NCBI GenBank assembly: GCA_910584635.1
Contig: CAJUBA010000018.1
Coordinates: 1 to 33,623, forward strand
DNA: 33,623 nt
Direction: 5' to 3'
DNA from: an uncultured Christensenella sp.
GTDB lineage: Bacteria > Bacillota > Clostridia > Christensenellales > UBA3700
A program made the translations under genes and the position numbers. Below are positions 7,652 to 16,040 of the stretch, in pieces. The notes beneath the pieces were generated by a model. It did not search any database. It saw only the letters and a list, made by a program, of their open reading frames with translations, and was not told where the DNA came from. Each line of letters opens with the position of its first letter. Position 1 is the first letter of the stretch.

Positions 7652-7902
7652 TATTTCCGACCAAGCGTAAAATCTTCATTGCATTACGATTTTAGTCGGA
7701 CTTTAATACGGATAGCCTACGGCATTGAATTAGATTCTTCGATTACGCTCAGAATGACGGGTAAGTATATAGACTTTGTTAACTCTCCCGTCATATTGAG
7801 CGGAGCGTAGCGAAGTCGAAATATCTAGTGTAATTAAAATCAGTATAATATAGTCCGACCGAAATCGTAGCGAAGCGTAGATTTCACGTTTGGTCGGAAT
7901 TA
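7652..7902. repeat. Composite palindromic repeat element (three nested imperfect hairpins)
   Basis: The left hairpin (about 7656-7700) has TCCGACC...TAAAATC pairing with GATTTTA...GTCGGA. The central one pairs AGATTCTTCGATTACGCTC-AGAATGACGGG (7732-7761) with CCCGTCATATTGAGCGGAGC...ATATCT (7787-7826). The right hairpin (about 7853-7899) has TCCGACCGAAATC pairing with GATTTCACG...GGTCGGA. The outer hairpins are inverted copies of one another, and the left arm also occurs at 2055-2076. This looks like a non-autonomous mobile palindrome of the kind scattered in bacterial genomes. The rest of 7642-8042 holds no gene. Confidence 0.65.
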
Positions 7903-8042
7903 GCGTAACGGCGGACGAAAGTTCGCCGTTTATCGTTTTTGCGTTTTGTTGACAGAGAAAGTGAATTTATCGGGATAAGTATTTTGAAAAATTGTATTAC
8001 ATAATAATTTACTCATTGCTTATACTACTTTCGGAGGTCAAT

Positions 8043-8564
8043 ATGAAAGAAACGGGAATAGTGAGAAGAATAGACGAACTCGGCAGAGTGGTCATCCCCA
8101 AAGAGTTGAGAAAGGTACTCAAACTCAAAGAGGGGGAATTGCTTGAAATATTTACAAACGACAAGAGCGAATTGGTATTTAAGAAGTACAACGAAGTAGG
8201 CGCTACGCAAGACCAACTTGACGTGATAAGCAAGATACTTTATAAAAACACGGGCAAGGAAGTCGCTATTTGCGATACGAGCAGTATACTTTCTCATTGC
8301 GGAGGTAAGGACGGCTTGCAGGGCGAGGATATAAGCGACGAGTTGTACGGCGTGCTTGACGATCGCAAAGCAAGACTCATAAAAGACAGAACAATCAAGA
8401 TATCCGACGACGGGGATAAGGCTACGGGCGAGCAGTATATCGTTCCCATTATCAGCAGCGGAGATCTTTACGGCGGAATAATTCTTTCCGCGGACAAACT
8501 CGGCAACGTGGACATGGCTCTATGCGACGCTATGGCTCAGTATTTGACTTACAATATCGGCTGA
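8043..8564 (+). CDS. spoVT: Stage V sporulation regulator SpoVT
   Basis: The start at 8043 was chosen for TCGGAGGT 5 bases upstream; the longer frame adds an AT-rich leader. The 173 residues match SpoVT size (178 in B. subtilis). Residues 1-50 form the AbrB-type swapped-hairpin DNA-binding domain (TGIVRRIDELGRVVIPKELRKVL), and residues 55-170 a GAF-like domain. SpoVT tunes the sigma-G regulon in the forespore and affects coat formation and germination. The next two genes reproduce the B. subtilis order spoVT-yabM-yabN, which supports the call. A CATAATA at 8000-8006 resembles a sigma-G -10 box, but no good -35 partner is visible, so forespore control is only a suggestion. Confidence 0.93.
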   Translation: MKETGIVRRIDELGRVVIPKELRKVLKLKEGELLEIFTNDKSELVFKKYNEVGATQDQLDVISKILYKNTGKEVAICDTSSILSHCGGKDGLQGEDISDELYGVLDDRKARLIKDRTIKISDDGDKATGEQYIVPIISSGDLYGGIILSADKLGNVDMALCDAMAQYLTYNIG

Positions 8565-8565
8565 T

Positions 8566-10161
8566 ATGAAAAAGAGGTCTTTCGCTTACGGCGCAATAAT
8601 ACTCGCGGTTTGCAGTATACTTGCAAAACTTTTGGGCGGAGTATACAGGATAGCGCTTACTTCCGCTTTGGGAGCGGAAGGCATAGGATACTACCAGTTG
8701 GTATTTCCTTTTTTCGCGTTGGTTTTGGCAATCAGCAGCAACGCTATACCGGTTACGCTGTCAAGACAGATTTCCGGCGAACTCGCGCTAAATAATAATG
8801 GCGCGGTAAGGCGTCTTATGCGAAACGCCGTTTTATACGCGCTCGGAGCGGGACTTATCGGCGCGATATTCACAGTCGCAATCTCTCGGCTTATGTCAGG
8901 CGCGCAGGCGCAAGCCGGAGTTTATATATGTTATATTGCAATTGCCCCGGCGATAGTATTCGTCGCTCTTGCCAACGTATTCAAAGGTTGGTTTTTGGGA
9001 CACGGCAATACAACCCCCGCAGGCATAAGTCAGATATTGGAAGTGGTAGCAAAACTTGCGATAGGACTTTTGATAGTCGACGCGATGAAATCTCGCGGAC
9101 TTATGCAGGCGGTTGCGGGAGGACTGATAGCGGTCAGCGCGAGCGAATTTATATCCTTTGCCGTAGTATTTATATGGTATCTTTGGGCGGGCAAGGAAGA
9201 GCGAAAACTAAAAGCGCAACCCTCGCAAAGCAAATTTTTTTCCACGTTTTTGCCTATTACGGCAAGCGGACTTATTTTTCCTTTCATAGCGTTTATAGAC
9301 AGTGTAATGGTAGTCAATCTGCTGGATTTCGGCGGACACCGCGGTTCGGTAAGCCAATACGGTATACTGACCGGTCCCGTCGCTTCGCTTATCAATATGC
9401 CGATAGTGCTTGCTATGTCGATTTCGGTGGCGATAGTGCCGGCAATCGCGAGCGCAATGTCGGGGTATGACGTGGTAAGCGTGAAAAGCAAAACCGCGTC
9501 TTCGATAAAGATGTGTTTTATGATTTCAATGCCGTTTTTTATCGGAGCGATACTGACGTCGGCAAGTATAACAAGATTGCTTTATCCCACTTTGAGCGAA
9601 GCGCAAAAAGGATTGACGGCTTATCTTCTTTCGATAATGTCTATAAACATAGTCGCGCTGTCTATGCTTGAAGTGCTAAACGCGGTATTGCAGGGCATAG
9701 GCAGACTTCGCCCCGTGCTTGTGAACATAGCGGTAGGCGGATTGGTAAAAATTATCCTCGAACTTATTTTTGTGCCGAAGTTCGGTATCGCGGCGAGCGG
9801 TATATCTACGATAGCGTTTTATATGATAGCGTTGGTTTTGAACGGCGCGCAGTACAATACGCTTGTCGGAAAAAATATAAATCTGTTCAAAAGTATTAGC
9901 AAAATACTAATAAGCGGTGCTATAATGTCTTTATCGGTTGCGCCGGCGATATTGATAAGAAACGACATTGCCGCATTGATTTACGCAGTAGCGGTAGGCG
10001 GTTTGGTATACGTCGCGTCTTTGCTTTTGACCCGCGCCGTCGATAAAAAAGAGTTGGCTATGTTGCCGCTCGGAAATATACTGTCTAAAATACTCGGAAA
10101 ACTGGGGTATTTTAAGGAGAGGACTAATTATGATAACGGTAGCGGCGTTGGGATGCAGTAA
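8566..10161 (+). CDS. yabM: YabM/SpoVB-family polysaccharide (lipid-linked) flippase
   Basis: The 531 residues carry about 14 predicted TM helices and the N-terminal pattern SILAKLLGGVYRIALTSALG typical of the MVF/PST branch of the MOP flippase superfamily (SpoVB, YtgP, YabM). Relatives move undecaprenyl-linked precursors across the membrane for peptidoglycan or spore cortex. The ATG lies one base after the spoVT stop with no Shine-Dalgarno, implying translational coupling. The end overlaps yabN by 32 bp. The genomic position between spoVT and the MazG fusion favours YabM over SpoVB proper. The substrate is not shown by the sequence. Confidence 0.85.
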   Translation: MKKRSFAYGAIILAVCSILAKLLGGVYRIALTSALGAEGIGYYQLVFPFFALVLAISSNAIPVTLSRQISGELALNNNGAVRRLMRNAVLYALGAGLIGAIFTVAISRLMSGAQAQAGVYICYIAIAPAIVFVALANVFKGWFLGHGNTTPAGISQILEVVAKLAIGLLIVDAMKSRGLMQAVAGGLIAVSASEFISFAVVFIWYLWAGKEERKLKAQPSQSKFFSTFLPITASGLIFPFIAFIDSVMVVNLLDFGGHRGSVSQYGILTGPVASLINMPIVLAMSISVAIVPAIASAMSGYDVVSVKSKTASSIKMCFMISMPFFIGAILTSASITRLLYPTLSEAQKGLTAYLLSIMSINIVALSMLEVLNAVLQGIGRLRPVLVNIAVGGLVKIILELIFVPKFGIAASGISTIAFYMIALVLNGAQYNTLVGKNINLFKSISKILISGAIMSLSVAPAILIRNDIAALIYAVAVGGLVYVASLLLTRAVDKKELAMLPLGNILSKILGKLGYFKERTNYDNGSGVGMQ

Positions 10162-11515
10162 AGGTCAACTGACTTTGGCGGGGGCGAAAGCCATTGCGGA
10201 GGCGGACAAGGTTTTCGTAAAAACCGCGCTCACCGATACTTATGAATATTTTAAAGAAAGCGGAACGCAAAACGTCCCGCTCGATTTCATTTACGAAAAC
10301 TCGCAGGATTTCGACGATTTGGATAATAAGATAGTAGAGTACATAAAAGACAGCGATACCGGAGAAAATATCGTTTACTGCGTCAACGGAAGCGGATATG
10401 ACGACAGATCGGTCATCGCTCTGTCTAAGGTTTGCGATGTAAAAATAATACCTTCCGCGTCGGCGGGAATTGTCGGCAACAGACCTAGCGTGGCGCATAT
10501 TACGGTCAGCGCTTACGAACTTGTAGGTATGCGCGGATTCAATTACGACACAAGATTTTCTCTTTCTATTACCGACGTCGACAACGCTTATATCGCCGCG
10601 GAAGTCAAACTCATTTTGACAAATATTCTCGGCGACGACGAAACGGCGCTTTTTAACAACAAAGAAATTCCTTTATTCGAATTGGACAGACAGCAGAAAT
10701 ACGATTATTCGACGGTTGTCGGAATCCTGCCCAAAACGCTTTCGGAAAAGAAAAGATTCAATTTTTCCGATTTGTACGAAATTATGAAAATATTGCGAGC
10801 AGAAAACGGTTGTCAATGGGACAGAGCGCAGACTCATCAAAGCATAAGAGAAAACGCCGTTGAAGAGGCTTACGAACTTGTCGAGGCAATCAACAACGAC
10901 GATTTGGACAATATGATTGAAGAATGCGGCGATTTGATGTTGCAAAGCGTGTTCCATTGCGCTATCGCCGAAGACGGCGGAGAGTTCAACGTCGAAGACG
11001 TGCTTAGCGGAATTTGCAGAAAACTTATCGACAGACATACGCATATTTTCGGCGACGTCGTGGCGAACACTCCCGAAGAAGCGCTCAAAGCGTGGGACGC
11101 GGCGAAAGCCAAAGAAAAGAAATATACGTCCGTTTCCGATAAAATCGAGAAGATAGCCAAATCTCTTCCGGCGTTGCTCAAAGCGTACAAGACTCAAAAA
11201 GCCGTCGCTAAAACGGGATTCGAGTTTGAAAACTTCGGACAGGTTACGGATAAGATAGAGGAAGAAATATCCGAATTTTGCAACGCGACGAATGCGCGGG
11301 AAATTGAAGAGGAAGGCGGAGATTTGCTCTTTGCCGCCGTCAACGCTTTGAGGTGGAAGGGCGTAGATCCCGAAGTTGCGCTTGCGGGAGCGATTAAAAA
11401 GTTTACGGAAAGATTCGAATACGTTGAGCGTCATTGCGACGGAGATATAAAGTCCAAGAGCGCGGATGAACTCGACGCTCTTTGGGAGGAAGCAAAAATT
11501 GCGCAAAGAAATTAA
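10130..11515 (+). CDS. yabN: YabN: tetrapyrrole-methylase-like domain fused to MazG pyrophosphohydrolase
   Basis: The product is 461 residues (B. subtilis YabN 489). Residues 1-205 resemble the SAM-dependent tetrapyrrole (corrin/porphyrin) methylase fold (TVAALGCSKGQLTLAGAKAI, then IIPSASAGIV). Residues 207-320 are a MazG domain with metal-binding E245/E246/E249 (VEEAYELVEA) and E264/E265/D268 (EECGDLM). Residues 350-450 are a second MazG-like half (KIEEEISEF...EEEGGDLLFAAVNALRWKG). MazG hydrolyses NTPs to NMP and pyrophosphate, cleaning abnormal nucleotides and affecting ppGpp levels. The role of the methylase half is not established. A strong AAGGAGAGGA site lies inside the end of yabM. The last 17 bases overlap the dihydrouridine synthase gene. 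Confidence 0.92.
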   Translation: MITVAALGCSKGQLTLAGAKAIAEADKVFVKTALTDTYEYFKESGTQNVPLDFIYENSQDFDDLDNKIVEYIKDSDTGENIVYCVNGSGYDDRSVIALSKVCDVKIIPSASAGIVGNRPSVAHITVSAYELVGMRGFNYDTRFSLSITDVDNAYIAAEVKLILTNILGDDETALFNNKEIPLFELDRQQKYDYSTVVGILPKTLSEKKRFNFSDLYEIMKILRAENGCQWDRAQTHQSIRENAVEEAYELVEAINNDDLDNMIEECGDLMLQSVFHCAIAEDGGEFNVEDVLSGICRKLIDRHTHIFGDVVANTPEEALKAWDAAKAKEKKYTSVSDKIEKIAKSLPALLKAYKTQKAVAKTGFEFENFGQVTDKIEEEISEFCNATNAREIEEEGGDLLFAAVNALRWKGVDPEVALAGAIKKFTERFEYVERHCDGDIKSKSADELDALWEEAKIAQRN

Positions 11516-12419
11516 ATTTCAAGGCGTAGTTTTCGCGCCGATAGCAGGTTACAGCGACGTGGGATTGAGGAAAGTATGCGCAATGAGAGGCGCGGACATG
11601 ACTTATACCGAAATGATTTCCGCCAAGGGATTGATTTACGGTAGCGATAAGACGGAAGATCTTTTGCATACTACCGACAGCGAAAAGATAAAGTGCGTGC
11701 AGATTTTCGGGAGCGAGCCTTACTTCATTTCAAAGGCGGTTGAACACAAAGCGCTTGAAAAGTTTGATGTCATAGACATCAATATGGGGTGTCCCGTTCC
11801 CAAGATAGTGAGAAACGGCGAAGGTAGCGCGCTTATGGAGAATATACCCCTTGCCGTCGAGGTAGTAAAAGCGGCGCTTTGCGTAGGAAAACCCGTAACG
11901 GTGAAATTCCGATTGGGAGTAAGTTCGGATAAAATAATCGCGGTGGATTTCGCCAAAGCCATGCAAGACGCGGGAGCGAGCGCTTTGACTTTGCACGGAC
12001 GTACAAGAGAACAGATGTATTCGGGAAAAGCCGATTGGCAAAAGATAGCCGAAGTCAAAAACGCTACGCAAATTCCCGTATTCGTCAACGGCGATATAGT
12101 GGATGTAGAAAGTTATAAAGAAGCGATGAAAACAACGGGGTGCGACGGAGCAATGATAGCGAGAGGCGCATTGGGAAATCCGAAATTATTTTCCGATATA
12201 AAAGGAATAGACGTAGAGAATTATTCTTTGAAAGACGACATATTTATGCATTTGAACACAATGCTGCAATTCCATAACGAAAGATACGTAAGCGCGAATT
12301 TCAAAAAACAACTCGCGTATTATTGCAGGGGTATGAGAGGACAGAGAGAGATAAAACTCAAAGCCTTTGCGGCGACGAATATAAACGATATAAAAGAGAT
12401 AGTAGAAACCTATTTCTAA
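11499..12419 (+). CDS. dusB: tRNA-dihydrouridine synthase (Dus family), TTG start
   Basis: I chose the TTG at 11499 because GGGAGGA (11484-11490) sits 8-9 bases before it and the protein then begins MRKEIKFQGVVFAPIAGYSD, like other Dus proteins; an ATG at 11466 has no ribosome site and would lie deeper in yabN. The 306 residues form a TIM barrel that reduces uridines in the tRNA D-loop using FMN and NADPH. Visible features are the FMN-binding start APIAGYSDVGLR, catalytic Cys98 in NMGCPVPK, LHGRTREQMYSGKADW (160s), and VNGDI plus GCDGAMIARGALGNP for phosphate binding. It is DusB-like, but the exact subfamily and target positions cannot be read from sequence alone. Confidence 0.9.
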   Translation: MRKEIKFQGVVFAPIAGYSDVGLRKVCAMRGADMTYTEMISAKGLIYGSDKTEDLLHTTDSEKIKCVQIFGSEPYFISKAVEHKALEKFDVIDINMGCPVPKIVRNGEGSALMENIPLAVEVVKAALCVGKPVTVKFRLGVSSDKIIAVDFAKAMQDAGASALTLHGRTREQMYSGKADWQKIAEVKNATQIPVFVNGDIVDVESYKEAMKTTGCDGAMIARGALGNPKLFSDIKGIDVENYSLKDDIFMHLNTMLQFHNERYVSANFKKQLAYYCRGMRGQREIKLKAFAATNINDIKEIVETYF

Positions 12420-12482
12420 AATAGAAACTAATATAAACGTTATTGAAATAAAAAAAATTGAAAATTTTGCGGAAGGTAAGTT

Positions 12483-13046
12483 ATGATAAACGTGGTTTTG
12501 GTAAATCCTGAAATACCCAACAATACGGGCAACATCGTAAGGACGTGCGCGGTAACGGGAGCGAAGTTGCATATAATCGAGCCGTGCGGTTTTAGTTGGG
12601 AAGACAAGTATCTCAAAAGAAGCGGTCTTGATTACTGGGAAATTTCCGATGTAAACCGATACGAAAATATGCAGGCGTTTTTGCAGGCTAATTTCGCGGA
12701 CGGCGCAGATTGTTGCGACAACGTCGCTATCGCGGTTAAGAATACTAAAATCAAATCGGGAAGACAGTTTTTTTTCGCGTCGACAAAGTCCGACCACAAT
12801 CACACCGACGTTAAATACGAAGAGGATTGCTGGGTGTTTTTCGGAAGGGAAACAAAGGGCTTGGACGAGGAACTTTTGTTTGAAAATTACGCCGACTGTA
12901 TTCGAATACCTATGAGAGAACAAGCGCGTTCGCTTAATCTTGCAAACAGCGTGGCAATAATAATTTACGAGTACCACAGACAGCACGCTTACAAAGGTTT
13001 GAGCGAAGCGGGAAAATTGCGAGATTACGGCGCGAAGGAAAATTGA
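12483..13046 (+). CDS. trmL: tRNA (cytidine/uridine-34 2'-O)-methyltransferase TrmL
   Basis: The 187-residue SPOUT (trefoil-knot) methyltransferase has the three expected motifs: PEIPNNTGNIVRTC (residues 9-22), VFFGRETKGL (about 118-127), and IPM...RSLNLANSVAIIIYEYHRQ at the C-terminus. TrmL methylates the 2'-OH of the wobble base in tRNA-Leu isoacceptors. It starts after GCGGAAGG and is 63 bp from the dus gene, so both tRNA-modifying genes are likely co-transcribed; I see no clear promoter between them. TrmL is usually about 155-170 residues. The extra length here is an insert around residues 70-100. Confidence 0.92.
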   Translation: MINVVLVNPEIPNNTGNIVRTCAVTGAKLHIIEPCGFSWEDKYLKRSGLDYWEISDVNRYENMQAFLQANFADGADCCDNVAIAVKNTKIKSGRQFFFASTKSDHNHTDVKYEEDCWVFFGRETKGLDEELLFENYADCIRIPMREQARSLNLANSVAIIIYEYHRQHAYKGLSEAGKLRDYGAKEN

Positions 13047-13079
13047 GAAGTCGGCTTTTGTCGAAGAGTGAAAAATGTA

Positions 13080-13108
13080 TTGTAAATTGACGGCGTCAAT
13101 GATATAAT
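13080..13108 (+). promoter_or_regulatory. pgcA promoter with palindrome in the spacer
   Basis: -35 TTGTAA (13080-13085) and -10 TATAAT (13103-13108) are 17 bp apart. The spacer contains the perfect palindrome TTGACG-G-CGTCAA (13087-13099), positioned where a bound repressor would block RNA polymerase. Confidence 0.7.
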
Positions 13109-13154
13109 ATCAATATATTATTAAATACCGTTTTGGCGGGTTGAGAGGAGAAGT

Positions 13155-14906
13155 ATGTATAAGGAAATTTACAACGAGTGGTTGGCAAACGTAAACGAAG
13201 AGCAGAAAAAGGAACTTGTCGCGATAGCAAACGACGATAAGGAAATAAGAGAGAGATTTACTCTGCCTTTGGCTTTCGGTACGGCGGGAATGAGAGGCAC
13301 TATCTGTATGGGTATTTCCAATATGAACGAGTATACAGTTGCGAGAGCGACGAAGGGATTGAGCGACTATATCAATTCTTTGGGAAAGATTGAGGCGAAA
13401 AGAGGAGTAATTATTTCTTACGATACCAGAAGAATGTCTTTTGAATTTGCTTTGACTTCCGCGAGGGTTTTGGGCGCAAACGGTATAAAAGTATATATGT
13501 TCGAGGACGTAAGACCCGTGCCGATGTGTTCTTACGCGGTAAGGCATTTGGGATGTATAGCGGGTATTATGATTACCGCAAGCCACAACCCAAAAGAGTA
13601 TAACGGATATAAAGTCTACGGCGAAGACGGCGCGCAAATGTCGCCCGAAGCGACGGCAGGCGTAGTTAAATTTATTCAGTCGACGCCTTACTTCGGCATT
13701 GAAAAAGAGGACGTTAAAAGCGTTGAGAGAAAAGATATACTCGGAAAAGACGGCTTTAAGTTGAGCGAAAATATCACTGTTATAGGCAAAAGCCTCGACG
13801 ACGATTATTACGCCCAAATTTCCAAACTTTCTCTTTCCGACGAAGCGGTAAAGAAAGTGGGCAAGGATATAAAAATAGTATATTCGCCTATACACGGTTC
13901 GGGTTTCGTTCCCGTTACTACAATGTTGGCTAAGATGGGTATATCGGTATCCGTCGTTGAGGAACAAAAGTATCCCGACACGGAGTTTTCTACCGTAGCA
14001 ATGCCCAATCCCGAACAGCCTGACGCGTTGAAAATGGGCATAGAACTCGCCGATAAATTGGGTAGCGATATAGTTATAGGCACCGACCCAGACTGCGACA
14101 GAATGGGAATAGCGATAAGAGATAACCAAGGCAAGTTCATACTTCTTAACGGCAATCAGATTGGCGCTATGCTTATGGATTACATACTTATGCGTCATAA
14201 ACAGGAAGGTTCTCTTCCCAAAAACAGCGCGGTTGTAAAGACGATTGTTACGACTCGCTTAGCGGATAAAATTGCGAGAAGTTACGGCGCGACGGTGTTC
14301 GACGTTTTGACCGGATTCAAGTTTATCGGAGAAAAGATAAAAGAATGGGAAGAAAGCGGTGAGTATACTTTCATGTTCGGTTACGAAGAGAGTTACGGTT
14401 ATCTTTCGGGTACGCACGCCAGAGATAAAGACGCAGTAGTCGCTAGCATGTTGTTTGCGGAGATGGCTTGTTATTACGCTTATAAGCAAATTTCGCTTTA
14501 CGATAAACTCAACGATATATTTGCGAGATTCGGATATTTTGTCGAAACCTCCAAATCCATAGCCTTTAAGGGACTTGACGGCATGGAAAAGATGGCTGAA
14601 ATAATGGACGGATTCAGAAAAGAAGATATGCTCGTAGTCAACGGAGTGGAAATGAAAAGCAAGACCGATCTTAAAGACGGTACGGTAAGATATTTCGACG
14701 ACGGCAGAATTGAAATGAGTGAATTGCCCGAAACGAACGTTATTAAATACGAATTCGGCGACGACGAGTGGCTTTGCATACGTCCCAGCGGTACGGAACC
14801 CAAACTCAAAGTTTACGTTTCGACAAAAGCCGAAAGCAAAGAAGCGAGCCAAAAACGCAATCTCGGCATACAGCAATCGCTGTTGCAGAAAATCGAAAAT
14901 CAGTAA
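13155..14906 (+). CDS. pgcA: Phosphoglucomutase/phosphomannomutase (PgcA type)
   Basis: The 583 residues are close to B. subtilis PgcA (581). It interconverts glucose-6-P and glucose-1-P through a phosphoserine, feeding glycolipid, wall polymer and polysaccharide synthesis in the cytoplasm. Catalytic Ser143 lies in ITASHNPKEYNGYK, the Mg-binding loop is GTDPDCDRMG with D311/D313/D315, the sugar-binding loop is GYEESYGY (about 407-414), and the phosphate-binding loop is RPSGTEPKLKVY (about 553-564). It starts after GAGAGGAG with a dedicated promoter and ends in a shared bidirectional terminator. The strand context (single gene) suggests its own regulation. Phosphomannomutase activity cannot be excluded. 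Confidence 0.94.
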   Translation: MYKEIYNEWLANVNEEQKKELVAIANDDKEIRERFTLPLAFGTAGMRGTICMGISNMNEYTVARATKGLSDYINSLGKIEAKRGVIISYDTRRMSFEFALTSARVLGANGIKVYMFEDVRPVPMCSYAVRHLGCIAGIMITASHNPKEYNGYKVYGEDGAQMSPEATAGVVKFIQSTPYFGIEKEDVKSVERKDILGKDGFKLSENITVIGKSLDDDYYAQISKLSLSDEAVKKVGKDIKIVYSPIHGSGFVPVTTMLAKMGISVSVVEEQKYPDTEFSTVAMPNPEQPDALKMGIELADKLGSDIVIGTDPDCDRMGIAIRDNQGKFILLNGNQIGAMLMDYILMRHKQEGSLPKNSAVVKTIVTTRLADKIARSYGATVFDVLTGFKFIGEKIKEWEESGEYTFMFGYEESYGYLSGTHARDKDAVVASMLFAEMACYYAYKQISLYDKLNDIFARFGYFVETSKSIAFKGLDGMEKMAEIMDGFRKEDMLVVNGVEMKSKTDLKDGTVRYFDDGRIEMSELPETNVIKYEFGDDEWLCIRPSGTEPKLKVYVSTKAESKEASQKRNLGIQQSLLQKIENQ

Positions 14907-14917
14907 TCAATATTAGT

Positions 14918-14957
14918 AAAAATACTGCGTAAGAATTATCTTACGCAGTATTTTTTT
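14918..14957. terminator. Bidirectional terminator between pgcA and ferritin-like gene
   Basis: A 17-bp perfect stem (AAAAATACTGCGTAAGA at 14918-14934 with its complement at 14939-14955) around an ATTA loop has T-tracts on both strands. It serves the two convergent genes. Confidence 0.9.
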
Positions 14958-14959
14958 AT

Positions 14960-15457
14960 TTATTGCGCGGTAAGTTCGTCAAGCAGTTCTTTGAAAATCG
15001 TAACGTGAAGTTCCTCGTCTTTTACGATTCTGAGCATAAGTTCGCTCAAAGTGGGATTTTTTACGCAAGCCGCCGCTTTGGAATGATTTGCGATAGCGTG
15101 TTTTTCCATCATTATATCGTGTTGAAGAAATGCTACGGGATTTTTGATATAATTGACGTTTGCGCCCGACCAAAAACACGTGGAACCTCCTATTATCGGG
15201 TCTCCGCCCATCATGGCTATCGCTTCTCCGAGCATAGCGTGGTGGCGCATTTCCGTGATAGCGACTCCTTTCATAGCGTCCGAAATACGTTGGTTGCTCT
15301 CCGCCGTTATGTAATGTTGATAAAGATACTGCATTACAGCGGTAGTTTCGCCCGATCTTCCGCTGTAATCGTCCATGATACATTTGACGTCGCCGGGATA
15401 AAAAGGTCCCTCGAGTTTTGGATACGGAAGGTCTACCGAATATTTGAAATCTGTCAT
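14960..15457 (-). CDS. Ferritin-like (rubrerythrin/bacterioferritin-fold) di-iron protein
   Basis: The 165-residue four-helix protein has the full set of di-metal ligands: E37 (SGETTAVMQYLYQHY), E69/H72 (ITEMRHH), E118 (IMMEKHAI) and E148/H151 (KDEELH). The N-terminal PYPKLEG and GGDPIIGG after helix 2 match a clostridial ferritin-like family often annotated as rubrerythrin- or Mn-catalase-like. It lacks the rubredoxin C-terminal CxxC domain, so it is not a full rubrerythrin. A peroxide-detoxifying or iron-handling role is inferred. GAGGAGC lies 6 bases upstream. The upstream region holds TGACA (15481-15485) and TGTCA (15494-15498) in inverted orientation, a possible operator. Confidence 0.8.
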   Translation of the reverse strand: MTDFKYSVDLPYPKLEGPFYPGDVKCIMDDYSGRSGETTAVMQYLYQHYITAESNQRISDAMKGVAITEMRHHAMLGEAIAMMGGDPIIGGSTCFWSGANVNYIKNPVAFLQHDIMMEKHAIANHSKAAACVKNPTLSELMLRIVKDEELHVTIFKELLDELTAQ

Positions 15458-15618
15458 AATTTGCTCCTCGAATGATTATTTGACATAAGTCTTTGTCATA
15501 TTTACAGTGTATGAGGGCAATAATATGTTTGGTTACTGTCAATTAAAGGCGAAAAAACTCAATAAAAAGCATATTCGGGGGCTAAAAAATACTAATTTGA
15601 AATTTTATTGAAAAATCG

Positions 15619-15647
15619 TTGAAATTTCCTTATCGATATGATATTAT
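15619..15647 (+). promoter_or_regulatory. secG promoter
   Basis: -35 TTGAAA (15619-15624) and -10 TATTAT (15642-15647) with 17-bp spacing, 36 bases before the secG start. Confidence 0.7.
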
Positions 15648-15683
15648 ATTATGGCAGTCATATTGTGGCTGGGAGGATAACTA

Positions 15684-15980
15684 ATGAATTTACTGTTGAC
15701 TTTGGGAGATTCGCTTTTCCCGTATCAGGTATATACGTGGCTCAGACCGTTGCTGATGATGCTTATGCTATTGTCGGGTATTGCAACGATCGTAGTTATT
15801 TTGATGCAAAAGCCGCAAAATGAAAATATAGGCGTAATCGGCGGTCAGGAATCGGACTCTTATTCAAAGAAAAACAAGTCCAAATCGAAAGAGAGTATAT
15901 TGAGGAAGTTGACGATTACGGGCATCGTGCTGATGGTGTTCTTCGCAATATTCTTCTTCGTTACGCTTATCGAAGTATAA
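15684..15980 (+). CDS. secG: Protein-export membrane subunit SecG
   Basis: The 98 residues have the SecG layout: one TM helix at about 18-42, a conserved cytoplasmic loop beginning VVILMQKPQNENIGVIGG (SecG usually has VLLQxGKG...xxFGG here), a Lys/Ser-rich stretch, and a second TM helix at about 74-96. SecG joins SecYE and aids SecA-driven protein export. It starts 6 bases after GGGAGGA. The adjacent smpB is typical: Firmicutes often have secG-(rnr)-smpB, but rnr is absent here and a terminator separates the two genes. Confidence 0.88.
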   Translation: MNLLLTLGDSLFPYQVYTWLRPLLMMLMLLSGIATIVVILMQKPQNENIGVIGGQESDSYSKKNKSKSKESILRKLTITGIVLMVFFAIFFFVTLIEV

Positions 15981-15995
15981 TAAGAAACACAAGAC

Positions 15996-16022
15996 ACACC
16001 CGACGCCGTCGGGTGTTTTTTT
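15996..16022 (+). terminator. Rho-independent terminator between secG and smpB
   Basis: ACACCCGAC (15996-16004) pairs with GTCGGGTGT (16008-16016) around a GCC loop, followed by seven T residues. smpB starts only about 19 bases later, so some readthrough is likely needed to express it. Confidence 0.85.
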
Positions 16023-16040
16023 ATCAAAAGGAAAGGTTTG

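Noticed and set aside
8928..9470. 180-residue plus-strand frame inside the flippase gene
   Set aside because: It is an out-of-frame shadow with Arg/Cys-rich composition and no domain.
13087..13108. TTGACG as the -35 box of pgcA
   Set aside because: It is 10 bp from the TATAAT box. TTGTAA at 13080 has the correct 17-bp spacing, and TTGACG is better read as half of a palindrome.
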